Notes: generated by a model from the sequence alone, not told the origin. 64,000 nucleotides of DNA from Streptomyces anulatus (GCF_000721175.1 NZ_JOEZ01000006.1:1-64000); one strand, 5' to 3'; counted from the first letter of the stretch, positions 52,509-61,950 are shown. Translations and numbers: made by a program.

Positions 52509-52708
52509 CGCTCACGCCTGTACGGCTCGGCGCACACGGGGTGCCGGTACACGACGACGGGCGGCCCGGACTGCCGTTCCACAGTGCCCTGTCGGCAGAC
52601 CTCCAGAGACCCGAACGGCTGCTCGCACTCGGGCCACGTTTCACGGGCAGGGGCATAGGTCGCGTACTCGTCCGTCCGGGCATCCGTGTCGCTGGGCATC
52701 TTCGCCAT
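52505..52708 (-). CDS. small hypothetical protein of the DUF7848/XRE module
   Basis: A 67-residue soluble protein, MAKMPSDTDARTDEYATYAP, then WPECEQPFGSLEVCRQG and VVYRHPVCAEPYRRER; it contains three Cys residues. ATG 52708 follows GAGGGGAC at 8 nt. It overlaps the DUF7848-like gene by 4 bp and diverges from the XRE gene. This arrangement (XRE one way, small protein plus DUF7848 protein the other way) recurs in Streptomyces accessory DNA. The function is unknown. Confidence 0.6.
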   Translation of the reverse strand: MAKMPSDTDARTDEYATYAPARETWPECEQPFGSLEVCRQGTVERQSGPPVVVYRHPVCAEPYRRER

Positions 52709-52757
52709 GGTCGCTGTCCCCTCGTCTCGTTCGGGGATGATCGTCGCGCCGGTCGCT

Positions 52758-52818
52758 GGGACGTAGGAACCTCGTACGTTGCCCACTTTGGGACGTCCTA
52801 CAGCAGGTAGAACGTCCC
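52758..52818. promoter_or_regulatory. putative XRE operator, repeated GGGACGT
   Basis: GGGACGT occurs at 52758-52764 and 52790-52796 and, inverted, at 52812-52818. They lie in the 111-bp divergent gap between the small gene and the XRE gene and probably are the binding sites for the regulator. Confidence 0.5.
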
Positions 52819-52819
52819 T

Positions 52820-53572
52820 ATGAGAAACGAGCGGTTGCGCCTCACCATGGCGGGCGGAGGGTGGACCTTCGCAACTCTCCCCGAGGCGAAAGGGGTTGAT
52901 CCGAAGAGCGTCGAGCGATGGGTGAATCTAGGACGCATTCCCAGACGAGTGACCGCACTCAAGGCCGCCGAGGCCCTGGGCGAGGACGTTCACGCGCCGT
53001 GGCCGGCGCTCAGACAGGCACGCGCCGCGCGGGCCGTCAGTCCGGAGCTGGTCACGCTGTACGACCAGCGGGCCGCCCTGGGATCCGCCCTCGGAGTGGA
53101 TCCACGGGAGTCCCGTCATACCGTCAGGGCTCCGCCCGCTGGTCGGCCCCTCTGCAGACACAGCAAAGCCCCGGCGGTCCGCGAGGGACTACCGGGCCTG
53201 TCTGGCTGTCAGAGGGCGGCTAGCGTCTCTTCGTCCTCCTCCTGGGCCTCCGTCCCAAGCTGCCGCCAGTGGAGCGTCAAGCGGTCCTCGATCGCGATGT
53301 ACTTCCGGGTCTCCGGGTCCCGGCCAGGGCCGACCGAGATTCCTGAGAGGAAGAGGTCGAGGAACTCACGGCGCTTGAAGACGTCCCAGGCTGCCCAGGG
53401 TGAACCGGGGCCCAAGGGGTCCTCGCCCGGTTCGAACCAGTCGGTCGGCACCTGGATCGCTGCCGTGGTCTGCTCGTTCAACTCCTCCAGCCTGGCGGTG
53501 CACTGGTCTTCGAAGGCCCGGTACTGCGTCATCGTCGCCCGCCACATGGCCAGTTCGTCGCGGCCTCGGTAG
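52820..53572 (+). pseudogene. XRE-family regulator, truncated after the DNA-binding half
   Basis: Residues 1-90 (MRNERLRLTMAGGGWTFATL, DPKSVERWVNLGRIPRRVTALKAAEALGEDVHAPWPALRQAR, AVSPELVTLYDQRA) carry the HTH and linker typical of a Streptomyces XRE regulator that normally continues for over 100 more residues. After LYDQRA, near 53090, homology ends. The frame then passes through unrelated sequence and, beyond 53209, antisense to the recombinase. The ATG at 52820 directly follows the inverted operator repeat. Confidence 0.7.
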
Positions 53573-54957
53573 AGGCCCGCCTTGCGGTCGGCCTGAAGTT
53601 CGGCGATGGAGTTCCGGACGTGCTCAAGGTGTGCCGCCGTCTCGCGCCCTTCTTCCTGGACTCCGGACAGATCCCGCTGCATCGCGAAGCGGAGAGCCGC
53701 CTCGGCGACCCATTCCCTGTCCTTGCCGTCGTCCATGTCCGCGCCGGCGAGACGTGCCCACACCCGTCCGGCGACGTAGTCGTCGGCGTCCTTGCGCTTG
53801 ATGCTCAGCCCGCCGTGTCCCTTGGGGTTGGAGCACATGTAGTAGTCCTGTCCGCCGTTGTTCTTGCTCTGCCCCATGGATCCCGTGCAGATTCCGCAGG
53901 TGGTGAAGCGCCACCCGCTCAGGAGCGTGGGTGCGGCCTCTCCGCCGGGCTGCCTGTCGGTCCTGGCACGCTTGCTCCGCTTCTCCTGGAGCTCCAGCCA
54001 CCGGGCTCCTGGCACCACACCCCGGTGAGGTGTCAGAGGCGTCCCCGCCTCGTTCCGGGCGATCACGTTCGCGTAGGCCTTGCCCCGCTTCACGCGTTCG
54101 CTCGCGAAGCCGCCGATGGCGGGATGGGAGAGGATCCAACGCACTGTCTGCGCACGCCACCGGATGGGGCTGTCGTCCGTCGCCACGCGTCGCTTCTTGA
54201 TGGACTCCCTCCGCTTCTCGGTGGCGCGTCGTGCGGCCTCGCCCGGTGCGGGTACGTCTTCCGAGTCCAGCGTCGTCGCGATCTTGTTGTCGGAGATTCC
54301 GGCGAACGACATCTCCACCATGCGTTCGACGATCGCCACGTGGTCCGGGTTGTCCTCGTCCGGTTCGAGGACGGGGACGACGAGATTGCCGATCCTCTCG
54401 CGCACGGCCCGCATGCCGTACGGGGCGGAGCTGGAGTGCCGGCCGCCGACCGCCCTGATCTCGTCCTTGGCCCCGCGCAGCCGCTCCGCCTTGATGTCGC
54501 TGTCCTGCTTCGCGAGGGCTGCGATGAGCGCGAAGATCGCGACCCCGATCGCGTTCGACGTGTCGAGGAACGGTTCGAGGACCGAGACGAATCGGACTCC
54601 GTACTTCTTGTACTCGCTGTCGATCTCCAGGGCGTCGTGTGCGCCCTTACGAGTCAGCCGGGACAGCTCGTTGACCACCACCACGTCGACCTCACCCGCG
54701 CGCACGGCGCACATGAGCTCTTCGAAAGCCGGACGCACGGCATTGGGATCCCAACCGGACCTACCGACGTCTTTGAACGTGTGAACGACCTCCCAACCCC
54801 GGCTCGCCGCCAGCGCCTCACCGGCTGCGACCTGCGCCTCCGGAGACGCCTCGGACGAGTCGGGGCGCGCCTTGGACTGTCGGGCGTAGACGGCTACCCG
54901 CACGGTGTCCAGCCGCTCGGCTCCCACGGGCGAAACGAAAGGGGTCAAGGCTCTCAC
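53209..54957 (-). CDS. large serine recombinase (phiBT1 integrase type)
   Basis: A 582-residue site-specific integrase. The catalytic domain (about 15-165) has nucleophile Ser in VAVYARQSK, then VNELSRLTRKGAHDALEID and FALIAALAKQDSDIKAERLRGAK. The recombinase domain includes WRAQTVRWILSHPAIGGFA. A zinc ribbon follows (TCGICTGSMGQS...YYMCSNPKGHGG), then a coiled coil (about 430-500) and ends EDEETLAAL. Many segments agree with my memory of phiBT1 integrase, and the element sits in the phiBT1 attB gene. GTG 54957 opens the frame; TTG 54948 with AGGTGAG upstream gives an N-terminus (MTPFVSPV) closer to phiBT1. It appears intact. Confidence 0.93.
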   Translation of the reverse strand: MRALTPFVSPVGAERLDTVRVAVYARQSKARPDSSEASPEAQVAAGEALAASRGWEVVHTFKDVGRSGWDPNAVRPAFEELMCAVRAGEVDVVVVNELSRLTRKGAHDALEIDSEYKKYGVRFVSVLEPFLDTSNAIGVAIFALIAALAKQDSDIKAERLRGAKDEIRAVGGRHSSSAPYGMRAVRERIGNLVVPVLEPDEDNPDHVAIVERMVEMSFAGISDNKIATTLDSEDVPAPGEAARRATEKRRESIKKRRVATDDSPIRWRAQTVRWILSHPAIGGFASERVKRGKAYANVIARNEAGTPLTPHRGVVPGARWLELQEKRSKRARTDRQPGGEAAPTLLSGWRFTTCGICTGSMGQSKNNGGQDYYMCSNPKGHGGLSIKRKDADDYVAGRVWARLAGADMDDGKDREWVAEAALRFAMQRDLSGVQEEGRETAAHLEHVRNSIAELQADRKAGLYRGRDELAMWRATMTQYRAFEDQCTARLEELNEQTTAAIQVPTDWFEPGEDPLGPGSPWAAWDVFKRREFLDLFLSGISVGPGRDPETRKYIAIEDRLTLHWRQLGTEAQEEDEETLAAL

Positions 54958-54992
54958 CTGATCTTCTCTGTCATTGAGTCTCTACAGGTTAT

Positions 54993-55076
54993 CTACATAT
55001 GGAAAGTGATCCAGATGAACCAGCTCCACACTCCGAACGCGAGCAGGAACCAGGACACGCGGCGGCTGAGCTTCAT
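54993..55076 (-). pseudogene. N-terminal fragment of the disrupted SCO4848-family membrane protein gene
   Basis: 27 codons reading MKLSRRVSWFLLAFGVWSW, then FIWITF and an abnormal His-Met-stop contributed by the element. It contains the first membrane helix only. The sequence around GTGATCCA at about 55007-55014 matches, from memory, the phiBT1 attB core. It belongs with the C-terminal piece at 51462-51629. Confidence 0.88.
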
Positions 55077-55209
55077 CGGTCCCGTATCGCCGCCGCCCCT
55101 GGGCCTCCTCCCCCGGGGTGGCGTCCGAACGGGGCCGTCCCGGCGTTCCCCGCGGCGGGTCAGCCGGTCCGGCTCCGCATCCACATCTTCGCCCTGTACG
55201 TTTCCGACC

Positions 55210-56565
55210 GTGCCTGCTCTGAAAAAGATCGCTCTGACGGTCACTTCCGCCGCCTTGCTGTCCGGTTTCTTCCTCAGTCCCGCCGCAGCGGCCGACAAGG
55301 ACAAGAGCGACGACAAGCAGCCCAAGCCGCCGAGCACGATGTCCAGCCTCGGCGGGGAGCGGCTCGGCAAGGCCGGCACCCAGGTCGATCTGGGCCCGGG
55401 GGCGCCGGTGCTGCCGAAGAAGCTGTCGGGCCGGTCCTGGATCGTCGCCGACGCGGAGAGCGGGGACGTCCTGGCGGCGCACAACTCGCACTGGCGGCTA
55501 CCGCCCGCCTCCACCATGAAGATGCTCTTCGCGGACACGCTCCTGCCCGCGCTCCAGCCCACCACCCTGACGCACAAGGTGACGGAAAGTGAGCTGGCGG
55601 GAGTCGGTGAGGGCAGCAGCCTGGTCGGGATCAAGGAGGACCACACCTACACGGTCCACGACCTGTGGCTCGGGGTGTTCCTGCGCTCGGGCAACGACGC
55701 GGTGCACGTGCTCTCCGAGATGTACGGCGGCATCCCGGAGACGGTGTCCGCGATGCAGAAGCACGCCGAGGAGCTCCAGGCCCTGGACACGGTGGTGGTC
55801 TCGCCGGACGGGTACGACGCGCCGCGCCAGGTCTCCAGCGCCTACGACCTGACCCTCATCGCCCGCAGCGGACTCCAGAAGAAGGACTTCCGCGAGTACG
55901 CGGCGACCGCGTCGGCCGACTTCCCCGGCGAGGAGAAGAAGGGGAAGAAGCGGGACTCCTTCGAGATCCAGAACACCAACCGGCTGATCACCGGGGACAT
56001 CGGCGTGGACCCCTACCAGGGCATCGCGGGCGTCAAGAACGGCTACACCACCCACGCGGGCAACACCTTCACCGGCGTCGCCGAGCGCAACGGCAAGGTC
56101 CTGCTGGTCACGGTCATGAACCCGTCGGCGGAGGAGAGCCACGCCGTCTACAAGGAGGCCGCCCACCTGCTCGACTGGGGCTTCGCCGCGAGCGGCAAGG
56201 TGACCCCGGTCGGCCAGCTGGTGCCGCCGAAGTCCGTGGACACCGGCACCGGCGGCAAGGGCGCGGCACCCGCCGCCGGCGCGGACCAGGGTTCGGAGGG
56301 CCAGGCGGAGGCCACGCACACGGCCGCCTCGAACGGTTCCAGCGGGGTCGGGACCGCCCTGGCGATCATCGGCGGCGTGCTGGTGCTCCTGGCGGGCGGG
56401 GCGTTCCTGGTCAACCGACGCTGGCCGCTGCCCGGCCTGGGCCGCCGCGCCCCGGCGGGGACCGGTGCTGTCGAGCCCACGGAGCCGACGAAGGCCACGG
56501 AGCCCACGGAAACGACCGAGCCGAAGGCCTCGGCCGCCTCGGCCGCCTCGGCCGAGAAGCCCTAG
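55210..56565 (+). CDS. D-alanyl-D-alanine carboxypeptidase homolog (PBP5/S11 family), membrane-anchored
   Basis: A 451-residue envelope protein. A signal peptide (KKIALTVTSAALLSGFFLSPAAAA) precedes an S11 domain with STMK (SxxK, in PPASTMKMLF) and SGN (in RSGNDAVHVL). The third motif reads KNG (GVKNGYTTHAGNTF) instead of KTG. After a Gly/Ala linker, a single helix (ALAIIGGVLVLLAGGAFLV) and a Glu/Thr/Pro-rich tail anchor it. It trims D-Ala from stem peptides if active. GTG 55210 is chosen as the first start before the signal peptide; TACGTT about 8 nt upstream suggests a leaderless transcript. The much longer open frame upstream is spurious. Confidence 0.9.
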   Translation: MPALKKIALTVTSAALLSGFFLSPAAAADKDKSDDKQPKPPSTMSSLGGERLGKAGTQVDLGPGAPVLPKKLSGRSWIVADAESGDVLAAHNSHWRLPPASTMKMLFADTLLPALQPTTLTHKVTESELAGVGEGSSLVGIKEDHTYTVHDLWLGVFLRSGNDAVHVLSEMYGGIPETVSAMQKHAEELQALDTVVVSPDGYDAPRQVSSAYDLTLIARSGLQKKDFREYAATASADFPGEEKKGKKRDSFEIQNTNRLITGDIGVDPYQGIAGVKNGYTTHAGNTFTGVAERNGKVLLVTVMNPSAEESHAVYKEAAHLLDWGFAASGKVTPVGQLVPPKSVDTGTGGKGAAPAAGADQGSEGQAEATHTAASNGSSGVGTALAIIGGVLVLLAGGAFLVNRRWPLPGLGRRAPAGTGAVEPTEPTKATEPTETTEPKASAASAASAEKP

Positions 56566-57635
56566 GCGCGGGTCGAGCCGCCGGGCGCCACGGCCCCGGC
56601 GGCATCCCCCGTCCCTGCCTCCCGCGGTGCGTCCTGCGCCGTGCCCGCACCCTCCACGCCCTCCTCGCCCTCCTCGCCCTTGCTGCCGGTAGCCGTCCAG
56701 GCGGCGCAGAACAGCAGCAGCTTCGCGGTGAAGTTGATCCACAGGAGCAGCGCGATCGGCACGCCGAACGCGCCGTACATGCTCTTTCCCGCGACCTCCC
56801 TCATATAGCTGCCGAGCAGCAGCTTGAGCAGTTCGAAGCCGACCGCCCCGAGCAGGGCCGCGACCATCAGCCGCCGCCGGGGCGGCTCCACCCCGGGCAG
56901 CAGCGTGAGCAGGTAGAGCAGCAGCAGGAAGTCGGCGACGACCGCGACCGCCAGCGCGGCCACCCGCAGCAGGACGCCGCCCGCCCCGCCCTCGGAGATG
57001 CCGATCAGGTCGGCGGTCCAGCCGACCGCCGTCGAGCCGATGACGGAGACCGCCAGGGTGGCGAGCGCCGCGCCGCCGAGGCCGACCAGCAGCACGGCGT
57101 CCTTCACCTTGGCGACGACGGGGTTGGCCTCCTGGACGTCGTCCAGCTCCCAGACCGCGCGCAGGCACTCCCGCATCGAGCCGACCCAGCCGACACCGGT
57201 GAACAGCAGCAGCGCACCGGCCACCAGACCGACCGTGCCCGCGTTGGCGACCAGCCCGTCGACGCCCAGCTGGTCGGAGATGCCGGGCACCTGGTCGGCG
57301 AGCTTGTCCTTGATGGTGTCCAGCTGTTCGTCGCTCAGCAGGGCGGCGGCGACGGCCGCGCCGATCGCGATCAGCGGGAAGAGGGCCAGGAAACTGATGA
57401 AGGTGATCGCCGCCGCGAGCCTGGCCCAGTGCACCCGGTCCAGCCGCTCGTACGAACGCCACGCGTGCGTCTTCATCAGCCGGGCGACCAGGGGCCCGAG
57501 CACCGGGAGTTTCTTGAGCCAGTCCATGAGGTGACGCGTACCCTCCTGGGCCCGGAACACCAGCGGCCCGCCCCGGACTCTCCCGGACCTGTCCGGCGGA
57601 TCCTCGTCACGCTTCGCTGACACTCGCTCCGTCAC
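56562..57635 (-). CDS. YihY/BrkB-family membrane protein
   Basis: Up to 357 residues with six hydrophobic segments and the family blocks RVHWARLAAAITFISFLALFPLIAIG, MRECLRAVWELDD and SYMREVAGKSMYGAFGVPIALLLWINFTAKLLLFCAAW. The family was once misassigned as RNase BN; its transport role is unclear. The C-terminus is a Glu/Gly/Ala-rich tail. The frame is open from GTG 57635, but ATG 57527 (MDWLKKLPVLGPLV) begins the conserved part and may be the true start. It converges with the carboxypeptidase gene, their stop codons overlapping by 4 bp. Confidence 0.87.
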   Translation of the reverse strand: MTERVSAKRDEDPPDRSGRVRGGPLVFRAQEGTRHLMDWLKKLPVLGPLVARLMKTHAWRSYERLDRVHWARLAAAITFISFLALFPLIAIGAAVAAALLSDEQLDTIKDKLADQVPGISDQLGVDGLVANAGTVGLVAGALLLFTGVGWVGSMRECLRAVWELDDVQEANPVVAKVKDAVLLVGLGGAALATLAVSVIGSTAVGWTADLIGISEGGAGGVLLRVAALAVAVVADFLLLLYLLTLLPGVEPPRRRLMVAALLGAVGFELLKLLLGSYMREVAGKSMYGAFGVPIALLLWINFTAKLLLFCAAWTATGSKGEEGEEGVEGAGTAQDAPREAGTGDAAGAVAPGGSTRA

Positions 57636-57699
57636 CCGTTCCGGTGAGCGAATTCACCAATGCCGCGAACGGGATTTCCCGGACGATACGGTCACCCTC

Positions 57700-59064
57700 A
57701 TGTCCGTCGACACGGTGTCCTTGACCGGCTGGGGCCGCACCGCCCCGACGACCGCCGTACGGTTCCGCCCCCGCACGCACGAGGAGGCGGTCGCCGTCGT
57801 CCGGGGGCGCGGGCCCCGGGGCGTCATCGCGCGCGGGCTGGGGCGGTCGACCGGGGACGCGGCGCAGAACGCGGGCGGCTCGGTGCTCGACACCACGGGC
57901 CTGGCCCGGATCGGCGGGGTCGACGCCGCCGCCGGCCTCGTGCGCTGCGACGCGGGGGTGAGCCTGGAGCGGCTGCTGCGGGTGCTGCTGCCGCTCGGCT
58001 GGCTCCCGCCGGTCGTGCCCGGGACCGGCAGGGTGACGGTCGGCGGGGCTGTCGGCTCCGATCTGCCCGGCCTCGACCACCGCCGGTCCGGGTCGTTCGC
58101 CCGGCAGGTGAGCGCCCTGGAGCTGCTCACCGCCGACGGCGAGGTGCGTACGGTGCTGCCGGGCACCGCCCTCTTCGACGCGACCGCCGGGGGGCTGGGG
58201 CTGACCGGGGTGATCCTGGGCGCCACGCTCCGCCTCCGGCGCGTCGCCACTGCCCTGATGTCCGTCTCCACCGAGCGCGCCGGGGACCTGGACGATCTGC
58301 TGGCCCGCTTCACCGCGGGCGGCGACCGGCTGCCGTACGGCTCCGCCTGGATCGACCTGACGGCCCGGGGCCGGGCGACGGGGCGCGGGATCCTCACCCG
58401 GGGGGAGCACGCAACCCTGGATGTGCGCCCGGCGCACGCGGGGCGCGCTCTTGAGTCCTCGCGCTCCGGAGGGCCCCGAGGGCGGCTCTTGCTCCCCGGT
58501 TTCCCGCCGCTGCCCGCCGGGCTGCTCGGCCCGGCCTCGGTCGCCCTGTACAACGAGGTCCGCTACCGCGGCGCGCCCCGCGCGCGGACCGGTGAGCTCC
58601 GCCCGGTCCCCGCCTTCCTCCACGCCTCGGACGCCCTGCCCGACGCGCGTCCGCTGTACGGCCGGGGCGGCCTGGTGAGCTACCGGTTCGCCGTCGGGTA
58701 CGGCCAGGAGGAGACCCTGCACCGGGTGGTACGCCGGATCGCGGCGCGCCGGGGCCCCGCCGTTCGGGCCGTGCTCCAGCGGTTCGGGGCGGCGGACCCC
58801 GGCCTGCTGTCGTTCGCGGCGCCCGGCTGGTCCCTCGCCCTGGATCTGCCCGCGGCCCTGCCCGGGCTGTCCCGCTTCCTGGACGGCGTCGACGAGGAGG
58901 TGGCCGCCGCCGGGGGCCGGGTCTGCCTGGCGAAGGACTCCCGGATGCGGCCGGAGACAGCGGCCGCGATGTACCCGGGTCTCACGGACTTCCGGGAGCT
59001 GCGGGAGCGGATGGACCCGACGGGGGCGTTCCGCTCCGACCTGTCGCGCCGGCTCGGGCTGTAA
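57700..59064 (+). CDS. FAD-binding oxidoreductase, DprE1-like
   Basis: A 454-residue flavoenzyme. The FAD domain starts VSLTGWGRTAPTTAVRFRP, with GVIARGLGRSTGDAAQNAGGSVLDTTGL, GWLPPVVPGTGRVTVGGAVGSDLPGLDHRRSGSFARQV and GGLGLTGVILGATLRLRRV. The C-terminal half ends KDSRMRPETAAAMYPGLTDFRELRERMDP, as in decaprenylphosphoryl-ribose 2'-oxidases. DprE1 oxidises polyprenylphosphoryl ribose to the 2-keto form. The next gene encodes the matching reductase. Streptomyces lacks mycobacterial arabinogalactan, so the product here may decorate another glycan (inference). Confidence 0.87.
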   Translation: MSVDTVSLTGWGRTAPTTAVRFRPRTHEEAVAVVRGRGPRGVIARGLGRSTGDAAQNAGGSVLDTTGLARIGGVDAAAGLVRCDAGVSLERLLRVLLPLGWLPPVVPGTGRVTVGGAVGSDLPGLDHRRSGSFARQVSALELLTADGEVRTVLPGTALFDATAGGLGLTGVILGATLRLRRVATALMSVSTERAGDLDDLLARFTAGGDRLPYGSAWIDLTARGRATGRGILTRGEHATLDVRPAHAGRALESSRSGGPRGRLLLPGFPPLPAGLLGPASVALYNEVRYRGAPRARTGELRPVPAFLHASDALPDARPLYGRGGLVSYRFAVGYGQEETLHRVVRRIAARRGPAVRAVLQRFGAADPGLLSFAAPGWSLALDLPAALPGLSRFLDGVDEEVAAAGGRVCLAKDSRMRPETAAAMYPGLTDFRELRERMDPTGAFRSDLSRRLGL

Positions 59065-59066
59065 GA

Positions 59067-59082
59067 GCCACCCGACAGGCTC
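59067..59082. repeat. solitary copy of a MITE terminal repeat
   Basis: GCCACCCGACAGGCTC, three bases after the stop codon of the DprE1-like gene, equals 16 bp of the right terminal repeat of the element at 63156-63320. No partner inverted copy was found nearby. Confidence 0.6.
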
Positions 59083-59138
59083 CCAGCCACCTCTTCTGCC
59101 TGTGCTCTCCCCCAACCTCATCTGACCAGGAGCTTTCC

Positions 59139-59903
59139 GTGAAGGATGCCTTCGGCGCCCCGCAGTCCCTGCTCGTCCTCGGCGGCACCTCCGAGATCGC
59201 CCTGGCCACCGCGCGCCGGCTCATCGCCCTGCGCACCCGCCGGGTCTGGCTGGCCGGGCGCCCCTCCCCCGCCCTGGAGTCGGCCGCCGCCGAGCTGCGC
59301 GGCCGGGGTGCGGACGTGCGGACCGTCGACTTCGACGCGCTGGACTCCGCCTCCCACGAGGTCGCCCTCGGCAAGGTCTTCGCGGAGGGCGACATCGACG
59401 TGGTGCTGATGGCGTTCGGGGTCCTCGGCGACCAGGCGCGGGACGAGGAGGAGCCGATGGCCGCGGTCCGGGTCGCCCAGACCAACTACACGGGGGCGGT
59501 CTCCGCCGGGCTGGTGTGCGCCGGCGCACTGCAGGCGCAGGGGCACGGTTCGCTGGTGGTGCTGTCCTCGGTGGCCGGGGAGCGTGCCCGGCGCGCGGAC
59601 TTCATCTACGGCTCCAGCAAGGCGGGCCTCGACGCGTTCGCGCAGGGGCTCGGCGACGCGCTCCAGGGGACCGGGGTGCAGGTGATGGTCGTCCGCCCCG
59701 GCTTCGTCCGGACCCGGGCCACGGCGGGGCGGCCGGAGCAGCCGCTCGCGACCGGCCCGGAGGAGGTCGCGGAGGCGATCGTCACAGGGCTGCGGCGGCG
59801 CTCGGAGACCGTGTGGGTGCCCGGTTCGCTCCGGGTGGTGATGGCGGCGCTGCGGCACGTCCCCCGCCCGCTGTTCCGCCGGCTGCCGGTCTGGCGGTCG
59901 TGA
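59139..59903 (+). CDS. short-chain dehydrogenase, DprE2-like
   Basis: A 254-residue SDR enzyme. It has an altered glycine motif SLLVLGGTSEIALATARRL, a cofactor-specificity Arg (LAGRPSPAL), DIDVVLMAFGVLGD, the catalytic Ser in VLSSVAGERARRADFIYGSSKAG with YxxxK, and VVRPGFVRT. It matches decaprenylphosphoryl-2-keto-ribose reductases that complete the epimerisation to arabinose. GTG 59139 follows CAGGAG at 7 nt. It lies 74 bp after the DprE1-like gene and is followed by a terminator. Confidence 0.88.
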   Translation: MKDAFGAPQSLLVLGGTSEIALATARRLIALRTRRVWLAGRPSPALESAAAELRGRGADVRTVDFDALDSASHEVALGKVFAEGDIDVVLMAFGVLGDQARDEEEPMAAVRVAQTNYTGAVSAGLVCAGALQAQGHGSLVVLSSVAGERARRADFIYGSSKAGLDAFAQGLGDALQGTGVQVMVVRPGFVRTRATAGRPEQPLATGPEEVAEAIVTGLRRRSETVWVPGSLRVVMAALRHVPRPLFRRLPVWRS

Positions 59904-59915
59904 GGCGGACACGCC

Positions 59916-59942
59916 CTGCGGCCCTGGTGCTCAGGGCCGCAG
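59916..59942. terminator. bidirectional hairpin terminator
   Basis: Perfect 11-bp arms (CTGCGGCCCTG at 59916-59926, complement at 59932-59942) with a 5-nt loop between convergent genes; the right arm overlaps the stop codon of the RNA-ligase-like gene. Confidence 0.8.
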
Positions 59943-60530
59943 CGACGGGGCCGACGACGCGTCGATCGTGTAGCCGCCCTGGGCGGGGACGGCAGGCACC
60001 CCGCCGCCCGCGCCGAACGGGAAGACCCGGAGCTTGCGCCAGACGGCGTCCGGGCCCTGCTCGTACAGCGCGAAGGAACCGCAGGTCCAGGCCGCCTCGT
60101 AGTCGGCCAGCTCCTCGTAAGCCCGGTCCATGGCCTCCTCGGCGATGCCGTGGGCCACGGTGACGTGCGGGTGGTACGGGAACTGGAGCTCGCGCACCAG
60201 GGGTCCTGAGGCGTCCCGCACCCGCTTCTGGAGCCAGGAGCAGGCCGAGGCCCCCTCGACGACCTGGACGAAGACGACCGGCGACAGCGGGCGGAAGGTG
60301 CCGGTGCCGGACAGCCGCATCGGGAACGGGCGGCCGGCCGCGGCGATCCGGTCGAGGTGCGCCTCGATCGCCGGGAGGTCGGCCGACTGCGCCTCGGTCG
60401 GCGGCATGAGGGTGACATGGGTGGGAATGCCGAAGGCGGCAGGGTCCCCGAAGCTCGCGCGGCGCTCCTGGAGCAGGCTGCCGTAGGGCTCCGGGACCGC
60501 GATCGAAACGCCGAGCGTTACGGTCCCCAC
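59931..60530 (-). CDS. 2'-5' RNA ligase/phosphodiesterase family protein
   Basis: A 199-residue 2H-phosphoesterase. The two catalytic HxT motifs are THVTLMPP (about residue 39) and HPHVTVAHG (about 122), separated by about 80 residues as in LigT-like enzymes. These hydrolyse or join 2'-linked phosphate ends of RNA or cyclic nucleotides. GTG 60530 is chosen because GGAGGAG lies 6 nt upstream; longer frames exist but lack such a site. It follows trpS on the same strand after a gap of about 120 bp. Confidence 0.87.
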   Translation of the reverse strand: MGTVTLGVSIAVPEPYGSLLQERRASFGDPAAFGIPTHVTLMPPTEAQSADLPAIEAHLDRIAAAGRPFPMRLSGTGTFRPLSPVVFVQVVEGASACSWLQKRVRDASGPLVRELQFPYHPHVTVAHGIAEEAMDRAYEELADYEAAWTCGSFALYEQGPDAVWRKLRVFPFGAGGGVPAVPAQGGYTIDASSAPSLRP

Positions 60531-60654
60531 GTCGTTCTCCTCCGTCGTCGATGGTCGATTTCCGGTCATGCCGCGCGAGCCGGGTTTCCGGCCCGCGCGT
60601 TCCGCCGCCGCAAGTGTGACCCCTGGGGCCATGATCTCGCCAGGGTCCTTGGAC

Positions 60655-61725
<1,071 letters not shown>

Positions 61726-61950
61726 TCAGGTACGGGGGCGATCTCCGGCAGCCGGTGCGGGGCGGAGAGGGCGCGTACCCGCACGGTCCCGGAGCACGGG
61801 AGCGCACGGCTGAGACGAACCGCACATTCCGGCCGCCCGGCGTGCGACGGCGGGCGCGCCGGGCGGTGGAGGTTTCCCGGCGTGGGATCCGACCGACGAT
61901 ACAAAGTGGGCACCACCCTCCGCCCACGCCGCACGACGAACGGAGATCCC

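Larger units (their letters stand above)
51630..54992. mobile_element. small integrated element with phiBT1-type serine recombinase
   Basis: About 3.36 kb lying between the two halves of an SCO4848-type gene. That gene family is known to contain the phiBT1 attachment site attB. From left to right the element carries an intact copy of the same gene (+), a DUF7848-like gene and a small gene (-), a truncated XRE regulator (+), and a large serine recombinase (-) whose start lies next to the right junction. The right junction lies just after codons for WITF (GTGATCCA near 55007), the region of the known crossover. The left junction lies just before LWQDG. I could not find a shared core at the left end, so exact limits are approximate; the rest of a phage genome is missing. 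Confidence 0.8.

Noticed and set aside
53620..55209. 530-codon N-terminal extension of the carboxypeptidase frame
   Set aside because: It runs antisense through the recombinase gene; the signal peptide clearly begins at GTG 55210.
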